Below, in pieces: positions 46,466 through 56,989 of a DNA stretch of 64,000 nucleotides. The position numbers were made by a program, and so were the translations under genes. Position 1 is the first letter of the stretch, and every line of letters begins with the position of its first letter. Source of the stretch: Paraphoma chrysanthemicola (taxonomy: Eukaryota > Ascomycota > Dothideomycetes > Pleosporales > Phaeosphaeriaceae); assembly GCA_020744225.1 (NCBI GenBank), contig JAGMWG010000003.1:2356001-2420000 (forward strand). Reading direction: 5' to 3'. The notes under the pieces are model-generated. The model ran no database searches and was not told the origin of the DNA. It saw only the letters and a program-made list of their open reading frames with translations.

Positions 46466-48229
46466 ATGGCGCTCTCGCTGTCTTACTATGTGAAGAACCT
46501 TTTCGCATCTTCGTATGGGAAAGATCGCCCGGCATTCTTCATTTGGCATCCGAAAGGAACATCATCAAGCGAGAAGAAGTGAGTACAACCCTCATCATCT
46601 TGACAATCCATTGACATCTGACGTTCCAGGCTTTTGCACAAGATCGACTTCTTCATCCTCACATATGGATGTCTCGCATACTTCACCAAATGGCTCGACC
46701 AAGCCAACCTCAGTAACGCGTACGTGAGCGGTATGCGCGAAGATCTGAATATGCGCGGCACAGACTACAACCTCGCGGTGACATGTTTTCAAGTTGGTAA
46801 GTCATATCTTCACCCATCATCACGTCATATGCTCACGTCTAGAAGGGCAAATCCTCGGACCTATCCCGGCCAATCTGCTCCTCACTTGGATCCCTCCTCG
46901 CATGCTGCTTCCTGGCCTCGAACTGCTGTGGGGCATTCTCACCATTGGAACCACGTTTGTCACCAGCACGCATCAGCTCTATCCCATTCGGTTCTTGATA
47001 GGTTTCTTCGAAGGCAGTTGCTTCGTCGGCGTGCAGTATGTCCTCGGGTCATGGTACAAGCGCACCGAGATTGGCAAAAGGACTGCCATCTTCGCATGCG
47101 CCGCGTACGTTGGTACTATGTTCTCTGGGTACATGCAGTCGGCCATGATTGCGGGCATGAATGGAAAGAGTGGGCTTGCAGCATGGTAAGTATCTTTTCC
47201 GGAACACGTGACATCATCTAATATGGTACGCAGGCGTTGGGTCTTCATATTCGACGGCGTCATTACTATCGTCATTGCTGCATATGGTTTCGTCTTCTTC
47301 CCAGACACACCGGACCGGACAAAGGCGTTCTACCTGTCTGCTGAAGAAAAAGCAAGATGTGTAGAGCGATTGGTTGAAGACGGGCGGGCGGAAACGACGA
47401 AATTCAGTCTCGACCTGTTCAAGCGCACCGTGAACACATGGCAGCTCTACGTTCTCACAATACTTTGGTGGTATGTCGCGCCATGAGCCTGCTCCACAAG
47501 CGCCTACTAACGCATGGCAGTTTCTGGAATACAACCGTCGGCAAGGTAGCCAACACCGTCGCACAACTCTTCCTCAAAAACGACCCGGACCACAAATGGT
47601 CTCTTTACGAAGTACATCTCTCCCTTCCGAAACCTCCCTACTTCGCATCTATCTCCCTCATACTAACCCATCCACAGGTCAACAACATCCCCACCTCAAT
47701 CAACGGCTTCAACATCATCATGCTCCTCCTCCTAAACACCTACATCGACGCCACCGGCTACCGCACATCCGCCGTCGCCCTCAACCTCTCCATTTTACTC
47801 TTCGGCACCGCATGCCTCGTCGCCTGGAACATCCCGCTAGGCCTCAAAATCACAGCCTACATGTGTGCCGGCCTCGACGGCCCCCTGTCCCCGATTTTCT
47901 ACGCGTGGGCAAATATTCTGACAACGGGCGATGCGCAGGTCCGCGCGCTTACGCTTGCGATTATGAATTCGTGCGGCGCCGCGTTGACGACGGTGATTCA
48001 GCAGTTTTTGTACCCGGTCACGGATGCGCCGAGGTTTGGCAAGGGGTTTAAAGCGAGTTTAGGGTTTTTGGTGGGGTTGTGTGGGTGGGTTGTTGTTGTG
48101 AGGGTGTTTGAGATGAGGGCTTTGGCGAGGGATAGGGAGGTTTTGGAGGGTGATGGGAGTGGGAGGGGGAGTGAGGAGGGGAGTGAGCGAGTGGCTAGGG
48201 TGGGGGTTGTTGCGGAGAGTAAGGTTTGA
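46466..48229 (+). CDS. MFS permease, allantoate (Dal5-like) group
   Basis: Six exons, 46466-46578, 46630-46796, 46843-47185, 47234-47470, 47521-47611 and 47678-48229, give 500 residues. Introns are 46-66 nt with CTAAC/CTGAC-like sites, and all joins keep frame. The protein has 12 membrane helices. Family marks are KIDFFILTYGCLAYFTKWLDQANLSNAY (helix 1, read in two parts as KIDFFILTYGC and FTKWLDQANLSNAY), GQILGPIPANLLL, RFLIGFFEG and FFPDTPDRTKAFYLSAEEK in the central loop. Known relatives carry organic anions, vitamins (pantothenate, biotin, nicotinate) or allantoate. The C-terminal tail is short and Gly/Glu/Arg rich. Its position between an oxidase and a dehydrogenase suggests uptake of a shared substrate. 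Confidence 0.92.
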
Positions 48230-48655
48230 GTAATGTTTTGATTATGATGATGAAGAATGAGTTTGGACATGACGAATCTTTCTCGAGATGCTTTAGGGTC
48301 ATTGGTTTGGTGGACGTCATCTGAATACGAAGTACGACGATGCGTGAACTATCCCTGTCTGCGGGGTAGTTTGCATCTGACTCACACGGACTGAAGTAGT
48401 AAGTTACCTGGAGGAGGGTTTGATGATTGCGATTCGTTTTCTTCCTGGTTATAACGTTCGGAGTTAGGCGATACGTAACGCAGACGTGTGATCCATGAAG
48501 CAACCCTCCGATGCTTCTCGGATTGACCTGGGACTTTTCGGAAGCCATATTAATCTTTTGTTTTTATATTAAGATGACTGTTTCTCCAAGTAGAAACGAG
48601 CATAAGGTGGAATTACACTTACACAAAATGCTAAGCACGCATCGTAAAGATAACA
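48230..48655. other. Intergenic region
   Basis: 426 bases between the permease and the SDR gene on the same strand. No gene supported. Confidence 0.5.
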
Positions 48656-49507
48656 ATGGCACCACTCGTCTGGTTGGTAACAGGATGCTCCTCAGGTTTC
48701 GGCAATCAATTCGTCCACAGCATACTTGCGCGCGGTGACAAAGTGGTTGCGACAGCGCGGGATCTTTCCAAGATACAACATCTCGAGCAAATCGGTATCC
48801 CAACATTCCAACTCGACATCACCGATAGCCAATCTTCCATCGACGCCACCATCGCCGAGGTCCTCGCCAAACACGGCCGAATCGACGTCCTAGTCAACAA
48901 CGCTGCATACATCACTATTGGGACATTGGAAGGTCTCTCACACGAAGACTGGCTCGCGCAATTCGACACCAACGTCTTTGGCACGATCAAAGTCACCAAA
49001 GCACTTCTGCCGCACTTTCGCGCGAGAAAGTCAGGCACAATGGTCTTCATCAGCTCCTTGTCTGGATGGATCGGACACGCGGGGTGCAGCGCGTACGCTG
49101 GCTCGAAATTTGCGCTCGAAGGTATAGTCGAAGGTCTCCATGCGGAAACCGCACATCTTGGTCTCAAGACTCTTCTCATTGAACCTGGTCGATTCCGGAC
49201 AAAGCTCTTATCGAGCAATAGCATGAAAGCGCGGCCTTCAAACATCCTAGACTATGCGGAGCGCTCAACAGCGCAGATGGAAGGCTTGGCTGGGGAAAGT
49301 GAAAATCAACCGGGCGATCCGGCGAAGCTTGTTGAGGTTGTGTTGGATTTGGTGAGAGGAGAGGGTGTTGCTGAGGGTAAGACGGTGCCGTTTCGGCTTC
49401 CCTTGGGTGTTGATTGTTATGAGGACGTGAAAGAGAAATGCGCGGCGACGTTGGAGTTGTTGGAGACTTGGAGAGATCTTGCAAGGAGTACAGACATAGA
49501 GACCTGA
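48656..49507 (+). CDS. Short-chain dehydrogenase/reductase
   Basis: Single exon, 283 residues. The classical SDR fold uses NAD(P)H to reduce or oxidise a carbonyl or alcohol. Cofactor motif is VTGCSSGFG (residues 8-16), the structural NNAA motif is VLVNNAAY, and the catalytic Ser-Tyr-Lys set is ISSLSG followed by SAYAGSKFALEG. The ARD after the second strand (VVATARDL) favours NADP(H). EPGRFRTKLL is typical of the 17-beta-HSD-like or YIR035C-like fungal subgroup. Substrate unknown. Same strand as the permease just upstream. Confidence 0.94.
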   Translation: MAPLVWLVTGCSSGFGNQFVHSILARGDKVVATARDLSKIQHLEQIGIPTFQLDITDSQSSIDATIAEVLAKHGRIDVLVNNAAYITIGTLEGLSHEDWLAQFDTNVFGTIKVTKALLPHFRARKSGTMVFISSLSGWIGHAGCSAYAGSKFALEGIVEGLHAETAHLGLKTLLIEPGRFRTKLLSSNSMKARPSNILDYAERSTAQMEGLAGESENQPGDPAKLVEVVLDLVRGEGVAEGKTVPFRLPLGVDCYEDVKEKCAATLELLETWRDLARSTDIET

Positions 49508-50409
49508 AGGGTGATGATTACTCTCGAAGTTAGAGAAATAAGCGCTTGATTAAGTGTGTAATACCATAAGCTGCTTTGGTCTTGTCGGACAAGTAGGATA
49601 AACGGTAACGTATATAAATTTTGTTACATTCATACTCTTGTACGCTAACGCTGGGAGTGAGGATAGAGCAATTTAACTTTACCCTAATAGTAAGCTATGT
49701 TAAGAAATGTTTGTAACTGTAACAAATGTAACGAGCAATATGAGTTTAGTAAATATTTCGTGTTTGCAATTAGATTTCCCTGTTCAGTTTGCTGCGAACC
49801 GAGATTGAATAAAGCAAACCTATCCTAGGTGTAATTATAAAGAGTTATGATGCTATGTACAAGCGCAATGAAGACATATTTCTCATGGAATCGCATTGTC
49901 TACATTAAACGCTATGTTCGCTCTATATACATATACAACTCGACAACTGTATATTCACATTGTCTTCTATGACCTTGGGACTCGTTCGTTGCTAGCGATT
50001 AAGATGAAGTTAGCGCCGAAGTGCAAGTGCCGGCTGTGCATTGTGGATCGACAGCCCAGGTGATTTCGAGGTCTCAGAATGAATTGTCATCCTGACCATG
50101 AAGTATATAGACATTCCCGCCCGGAGTATTCAACGACTCATCACCGAAGCAAATCGCCTCAACCCGCCTCAAGTCAACCGACAGCCGCTTCATCAACCAC
50201 AGACCTTCGACCGTTTCACAACTCTATCTCACCCATAAGACCGCGCAACTGAAGCCTCACCGCTCGGCCTCAGGGACATCCCGCACATACACGCCATTCA
50301 CTGCGGATAGACTCAGCTCCGATTCCCGTCAACTGTCACGCTCTTGCCTTCAAGTCCCTCTCAATAACGACCCATCCACATCTTCGCCTCCTCTTCCCAA
50401 GTCATCACC
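49508..50409. other. AT-rich spacer
   Basis: About 0.9 kb. Bases 49550-49960 are clearly AT-rich with many TAA/TTA words. The last 250 bases are C-rich (repeated CACC, CCTC, AACC words), like a fungal 5' leader for the next gene. No gene found. Confidence 0.5.
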
Positions 50410-51030
50410 ATGACCTCAACTACTTTTCACACCCTGTATGCTCCCTACCACACCGCCCAAGCGGCCGAGGCTGCCGAACATTCGGACATGATCCCGTCGC
50501 GAAGTAGTGGCCGTACACTCGTCGCGGTTCATCCCGTACCCGCGACCTGGTTGCGCAAAAACCTTCCGCGCGAGGAGCAACGCGATATCTTGAATCACAT
50601 CAACGCCGTGATTGCAAACCGCGGGGCATCCTCAGCTGCATTCATCCAGGTTGTGCGGTTGACCCAAGACCAATTGGAGGCTCTTGGCGATGGAGAGTCG
50701 CATTCGACTATTCCAGGCCGCGCACCAGCTCCTTCGCCTCGCAACATAACAGGAGCTGACAGTGTCACTACCTCGCAATTATATCGAAAGTCAGGCTGGA
50801 ATGCGAACAATCCTAGCTTGGATGCTATCGAAGAGGACTTTGGACGCATGAGCATTGCTCCATCACAACACACGCCATCCCATCCAACGCGACACCATCT
50901 AGGTCTCAGTCGTGCCACGAGCTATGCGGGGAATGCTCAAGACGTTGGGCAAGGAGATCGACCTCCGTATATCAACCCCTTGTCGGCCTCCTCTCCGTTC
51001 AACAACAAGCGAGGCCATCTGTTCACATGA
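50410..51030 (+). CDS. Unknown protein, N-terminal part of a probable single broken or split gene
   Basis: A 206-codon frame from a good ATG (CACC-ATG-ACC). It includes an ordered stretch (WLRKNLPREEQRDILNHINA) and later Pro/Ser/Asn-rich sequence. It stops at TGA 51028-51030, exactly overlapping the ATG (51027-51029) of the next frame. Both sides of the junction have the same Ser/Asn/Pro/Arg-rich character, so I read this and the next entry as one gene with a frame change. No intron with good consensus bridges the junction. Family not recognised. Confidence 0.5.
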   Translation: MTSTTFHTLYAPYHTAQAAEAAEHSDMIPSRSSGRTLVAVHPVPATWLRKNLPREEQRDILNHINAVIANRGASSAAFIQVVRLTQDQLEALGDGESHSTIPGRAPAPSPRNITGADSVTTSQLYRKSGWNANNPSLDAIEEDFGRMSIAPSQHTPSHPTRHHLGLSRATSYAGNAQDVGQGDRPPYINPLSASSPFNNKRGHLFT

Positions 51031-51900
51031 ACTCTGCGCGCCGGCCTCTATCTAGATCTGAAGCCTTCAACAATAATAATCCTGCGGCTTTCAGAGTTTT
51101 AGCTGGGCGCCGAGCGTCTACCATCGCTCTCGCGCCGGCTGATGCACATGGGCTATCTCCAACTCGAGACACGTTGGCTGCACTCGACATGGTCCTTGAC
51201 GAGGCTAGCCACGTTCTCATCCAGCAATTTGAGGCTTCTGACTGGATTGACCATGGTGGTCGGGAACTTGACGAAGCTCGAGACATGGTCAATCACTTGC
51301 GCAGCAGCCATCGCGTCCTTCCCGCGTCACAGGACCTTGCTCGGTCAAAGGTCGAGGCCGCTCGTCGTGCTGTGGAGGATGCACTGAGCCGGCAAGCAGT
51401 GCGAGAAGCTGTCGGACGGGACGATCGGCCTGACCGTAATGACCAGCTGCTGCGAGAGCATCAGGTGCATGAAGAAGAGCGCGCTCGACGTGAGCGAGAA
51501 GACCGTAGCCGAGAACACGCTCGACAGGAGCAACGGTCTGCTGCAGCGGAGAATCCACGGCGGCAGCAGGAAGACTCCGATCTTACTATCGCACAGATCC
51601 TCCAAGATGAGTATCGTCTCGAGCATAGCGAAGCAGTAGAGGATGAGGAAGCAATGCGACGCCGGCGCCGACAGCGCCTTGGTGCACAGCGAGAAGGGGA
51701 GCGTCAGCAGGAGTGGCGTCAGCAGCGAGGCCGTGTTGCCCAGCTTGAGAGAACTGGCTGCCCGATCAGGGCATCGCCAGTCTCGCGGGGACTTCGAATA
51801 CGATTCTGGTCGGTATCCGGGAAGCCCTCGCTACCTGAGCGGTCCTCGTGGACCTCGGACTGGACCGCGATCGCACCCACCTCCTGGATATTGGTACTGA
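51027..51900 (+). CDS. Unknown coiled-coil protein, C-terminal part of the same broken or split gene
   Basis: The frame from 51027 continues the preceding protein. It carries a helical segment (DMVLDEASHVLIQQFEASD) and then about 100 residues rich in Arg, Glu and Gln that should form a coiled coil (HEEERARREREDR and similar). Near 51740-51750 the protein-like character moves to the frame one base later, which ends at 51898-51900 with a Gly/Pro/Arg-rich tail (PGSPRYLSGPRGPRTG). The two frame changes cancel. The 51027 frame itself runs on to 51956, but its last 65 residues look like noise. Confidence 0.45.
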
Positions 51901-52079
51901 AGGGGTCGACGGCGGATAGACATACTCTGAAAGATTGGAGTAGACCTGGCAAGTGAAGGAAGAAAGGGAATGGGACGTCTCAACCAGCGGCGAGGCCAGC
52001 TATTGATAATGCGCATGGCATCAATGACTAAGGATGATATATGTACATGAATACAATACAGACAGACCCTAAATCTACA

Positions 52080-53601
52080 TTATCCAGATTGTGACAACTC
52101 AAAATGCCCATCACAATCGAAGTTTCCATTTGTCTGGAAATTGCACTTGCTTGGCACACCGCCACCCGTGATGTCCACATCGTTGATGGTAATGTTCTTG
52201 CAGCTTGCGCTACCGCACAAGATGTAGTAATTTCGTCCCTCATCCGTCGCCGTACCAGTGATGTTCCGCATCGATACGTTCTGGATGAATACGCCGTTGG
52301 TCGGGTTACCAGTCGGGCCGCCGTTCAGGTAATCCTGCTGAATGTCGATACCATAGATGGAAATGTTCTCGACTCGAATATTTTCGAACAGGATATCTGA
52401 GATGAACCCAGTCGTGTTCTCGTTGGTCTTGATGCGTGCGCCGTTCTCGGCGTTTAGGACGACGGAGTTGGTGAAGGCGATGTTGGTCACGTTGTTGTTG
52501 GACTTTCCGCCCACGGAACCAATGGACAGACCGTGGCTGCCATTGCAGTACATGTTGTTGACGATGATGTTATTGCCACTGGTGACTGCGACGCAGTCGT
52601 CTTGATTGATGACTACGCTGTCGCGCACCTTGGTGTCGTTGGTCGAAGCCAAATCGAAGCCGTCGCTGTTATGCGAAGCAGGCAAGCCATTCGAGCGCGC
52701 GTTTGGTGCATATCCAGCGCTGTTGTTCAATGTTATGTGATAGATATCGATACCTGCGCTATTGCTGATGCTGAAGCAATGCACGGGGTAGTTCTGGATG
52801 TAAATGTCGTGCACAGAGCTGGATCCGAGGACCTTGGTGAGCTCGATGAAGTGGTTGGGCCTGATATGGCGTTAATTTGTTAAATATCATATTAAGATAG
52901 TTAGACACTCACTTTTTAATCCCGCCGTTGCTACCAAGTCCGTCCCACCACGACTGGCCATTGCCATCAAGTACTGCGCCATCGGCAGCAGTGATTTCGA
53001 GGTTAGTACCACCGACCTTGATGAACGGGTAGTTGGCATCAAAGTACTCCCAAAACGTTTTTCCCTTGAAGATGACCTTGGTACCAGTCTTCAACTTTGA
53101 GAGATCAATGGTCGAGTTACCAGGAACGGTTATGCCATCGAGTGTGATGGCCGTGCAGGACGCGGTCGCCGCTGGTATTGCGGAGTAGGCGGTAACGTAA
53201 CACGCATCTGCAGTTGGGGTTGCGATAACATCTGAAGATGGCGAAATCGATGTCGCAACCGAAGGTGCGACAACTGCGGACGATGGAGCGGGCGCGGAGG
53301 TCTGCGCTGGTGCAACCGACGATGCGCTGGTAACGACAGCAGTGGGTTTTCCGCCGTTCAAGCAAGTGCAGGCACTCGAGATCTTTGCGGGTACCTTGGA
53401 CCAACGGGCGGCGAATGCAGGTACCGTATGCGATGGCGCCTGGGTGTACGCTGAGCAAAATGGCTTCGCAACGACATTGAACAGCTCAAACAGTTCAAGG
53501 GCTGCATCTTTGGTGCATGGGGAGGCAGCGCGATCCCGCAGAACAGCAGCCTGACCGGCAGATGCCAGTGTCAGCACGGTGGCAAGGTTGTTCAGGCGCA
53601 T
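52080..53601 (-). CDS. Secreted polygalacturonase (GH28) with an N-terminal module
   Basis: Two exons, 53601-52913 and 52860-52080, give 489 residues; the 52-nt intron (GTGAGT...ATCAG) splits a Lys codon. The enzyme hydrolyses homogalacturonan in pectin. A signal peptide (MRLNNLATVLTLASAGQA) is followed by about 60 residues with four Cys, a Ser/Ala/Pro/Thr linker of about 50 residues, then the beta-helix domain. GH28 motifs are NSDGFD, QDDC, GSHGLSIGSVG and RIKT, which cover the catalytic Asp residues, the His and the substrate-binding Arg/Lys. Several Asn-x-Ser/Thr sites fit a glycoprotein. Most fungal endo-enzymes lack the extra N-terminal module, which could be a binding domain. Confidence 0.95.
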
Positions 53602-53697
53602 CTTCGGAAAATCGGACTGCGTTGATCAAGATCTGGGAGACGGAAAGAATGGTCCTGCGCAAGTATCCTGCATCTTGCATCAAGGCCTTCTTCCCCC

Positions 53698-53707
53698 TAC
53701 TTATATT
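53698..53707 (-). promoter_or_regulatory. TATA-like box of the polygalacturonase gene
   Basis: Minus strand AATATAAGTA about 97-106 bases before the ATG at 53601. Confidence 0.45.
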
Positions 53708-56700
53708 AACTTGACGCGGTCGTCGTGCGCTTCGTAGTTTGTCCGCGGCTCTACTGCATGATCCTGAAATGTTGCCTGACCGAGATGAACGTTTCCCACA
53801 CCAGGGTCCAAATGGCTCGCCTCGCTCCAAACACCTTAAGCATCCCAAGCACTACTGCCAAGTGTGGTCAAGCTTGGCCGAGATGAGGTCAAGACTTCAT
53901 TTACGTCCTGACGCCCGGCGGCCGGGCTGCGGGGGTATTGTCGCAACAACCCTGTCGTGGAGCGACCTCCACGGACGACGTGCGCGTTTCAATTCCGGGG
54001 GCTTCGCGGCAATGTGGAAACGAGCAGGTGTTCAGTCAAGCTTCGTCGTGAAGGCGCGGCAGGGCTTGATCCTCCGAAGAGGCTGAATGTTTGCTTTGTG
54101 GAGAAATGAGATAGTATCTCAGCGCAATGAGCTTGGCGCGGAAGAATGCGATTCCGTCCATGAACGTAATGCGCGTATGGCATTGAAGCGAAGAGTGACC
54201 GCCGGAGTCTGGCCCGTTGACTGCCTCGCATCCTCCACTTGCGTCGACCTCAGCGATAACCCAACCCGCATCAGTTGGAGACGTCTCGACAGCACTGAGC
54301 AATTTTCAAACAACACAGGATGACGCACACAAACAGAGCACGCCTGGCAGACAATACCACCGCAATACCAAGCTCCAAGCTCTCGACACTACCACCTGGC
54401 AACCGGATGTGTTGTCCGTCACGTGATTGACGGAACATCGTGGATTTTCATGGAGCAGCCCTCATGGGACAACCTTGCCTTTTCCGGTGTCGCTATTGTT
54501 CACATGGCCCCCAACAAGCCTCAGCCAACCTCAAGGGTCATTGTAGTCTACGTCAAACCGTTCCACAACCTGGAATCTCAAGCTCCGCAACCATCTTAAG
54601 ACTGTCCCAGTCACAAGCACTGCACTCCGGCGTGGACGAGAACCTTCGAGGAGGAAAAGACATGGAGTTGCCGATGCCCTACATCCAGGAGAAGTAACAG
54701 GGACGCCGGGCACGATAGATTAGAATCATCACACCGCCAGCCACAGAAGCGGTAAAGTGGGGTTGTGAGCCCTTGCATGTACATGGTTGCGATGAGCTCG
54801 CACAGAATCTCGGTCTGCGATGTAAGTCATCCGTATGGTGTAGTTGGAGACGGCCTGTAGCAAACCGTCAACGCAACTGTGTAGCTTGCAGATAGACGAG
54901 CTGGGCGTTCTCTCTCAATTCCCGTATGCTAGGAGATCGCCAATTGAGCCAAGGAGCTGAGGAAGCACGCCGGTGCGGCTGAAGTCAGTCGAGCATGCGA
55001 GCGTCAAATTTACAATGGAACTTCCACAGTCGCAAATTCAAGGAAGAATCGGGGTATTCCTGTTCGAGCCTCATGTATACCTTTGAGCTTTGCTGGGTGA
55101 TGGGTAATTGTCCCCTCTCTTGTAGGACTTGCCTTCAGCTAATTGACAGCTGCCCTTTGGATGAAAATGCAGTGAAGTATACGTGGCCAGAGGGTCTCAG
55201 CCAGGCTCTACAAGCCGCCTTCACTTTTGACCTCGGACCAGGTAACGAAACCTGTTGAACTCAAGGATAACAGTAACTTAAGCGAAAAAAAGAACCAACA
55301 TGAAGTGCCGTAACTAACGTGCCACTGAAAATAGCGGACTGCTAGAGATCAAGACCTCTTCGCATCCAATCTCTCACCATGTGGACGCTCCAATACTGCA
55401 ACCCTGCACTTCACCGAAACAGTCATATGCAACAACTTCTACACCGCAACAGCGTCCACAACAGGGATCGCGAAAGATCTGCCTAACCGGTTGCGACCGC
55501 TGCTGACTTGCCGTGCGTTGTTCGGGCGGGGAAAGGCGGGCTGGTCCGCTGAGTGAGATCAACATCATTCATCTTGAGAACATATTGCGAGGGTTGCCGT
55601 CGGACCATTCCAGCTCGTTGAATACTCGTGAATAGTGACTCGCGACAAAGGGCAAATGTCGTGAGTCGAAGGTTGTCGCTGTCTTTTTGGTTGACAATGA
55701 AATAAGAACCATAAATTTTTGCGCGATCTCATCTGACGTGTGTCCGCACGCGTGGCCCCCAAAGTGCATTCGCGCATGGCAGTTTTTACGTGCTAGATCC
55801 GGCTGCTGCATGGCGGTCGCAAGGCTGTCCAGGGGTAGCACAGACGATTGGTTCACAGTTTTTGGGCGTCGCGCGGAACACCTAGCGAGAGCCACAGCTG
55901 AATGGATCCGCAGTTTACGTGTCAGCCCACTGTCTAAGCTCACTAAATTGACTCCACTTCTTTCTCGTTTGTCATGTCGTGCTCCCCTTTTGTACTGTGG
56001 TACCCACCCTACACCGAAGTTTTGACAGGCAAACACGAGGTTTGGGCTCCAAAGTGGTGTGTCAGCACATAAGCCGAGGGGTACGAAGACGATGTAACCA
56101 ATCACGAGCGCAGAAAATTCGAGTTGTCTGGGCTCTTGAATTCGCCTCCGCCAAAGCCTCCCGGGGATACTACATCTTAGGGCCCACGCCAGAAGCCTCG
56201 AGTCTTTGTCTCCCAGATCCCCGTTCCCGAATTAGGCCTTCCAGCTACCGACTCAACAGCCTTAACAACCCGTCAACAAAGGTTTTGTGGAAAGCTAGTC
56301 TTTAGCGAAACCCGGGAGATCGTGATCCCGAGTAGTGCAGATTCGTTGGGAATAGCTACCGTGGCGTTTTTTTTTCTCGCCGAACACTAGCAAGGAGGCG
56401 GGTAGCTATCGTATCTTATCGCTGTGTGATTGGAAGCTTGGCAGTATTTAAAGTTGCATGCCGAAGCGCGGATTGGCTCAGACCACGTAAGCATAAATTA
56501 TTCCCTGCTAGCGTTCGGCGAGGCATGCCAACTTCTGTAGGGCTCGAATGTTCAAGATCATGAGATATCTGTTTCCGTCGTACCAAGACTTGGCGTGAGC
56601 ATTACGACAATTCTGGATCGCGAGGTTAGGCGAGCAGTCGGGTGGTGGAGAGCTGACGGGCGGGTCAGGGGAGTGCGCCACGGTACCTTGACTAGTTTCA

Positions 56701-56886
56701 TATGACCCGCATTGGGAAATCGCGTGCCTGGGCTGGCCGCTGATTGACCGCCAATGCTGGCCAGGTGGCTTTCAATAGTCTCTCTCCGCATCCCACAACT
56801 GCTCGTTTTCACCTCGTCTTGTTCTTTTCTTAGTGTACCGAAATAACCTAGGGATACGCGACCGGAGTCGCCATGGCTTCCACTTG

Positions 56887-56893
56887 TATAAAA
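56887..56893 (+). promoter_or_regulatory. TATA box of the chitin deacetylase gene
   Basis: TATAAAA 97-103 bases before the ATG at 56990, the expected distance. Confidence 0.6.
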
Positions 56894-56989
56894 TGAGGGC
56901 ATTTCCTTTCTCGTCCAAGCAGCAGACGGGGATCGTCCAACCGTACACAGCTCAGTAAGTAAGTCCAGGACCAATTCCAGGATCAAGCC

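Larger units (their letters stand above)
53602..56989. other. 3.4 kb spacer between divergent polygalacturonase and chitin deacetylase genes
   Basis: Frames up to 178 codons occur but overlap each other and show no domain. The two flanking secreted-enzyme genes point away from each other, so this region holds both promoters. Nothing else I can support. Confidence 0.45.

Noticed and set aside
51027..51030. ATGA stop-start overlap as true termination-reinitiation
   Set aside because: Known from viruses and bacteria, very rare in fungal nuclear genes. A second frame change downstream makes indels or decay more likely.
55569..56105. 178-codon minus-strand frame in the large spacer
   Set aside because: No domain, no splice logic, unusual composition, and several competing frames on the other strand.
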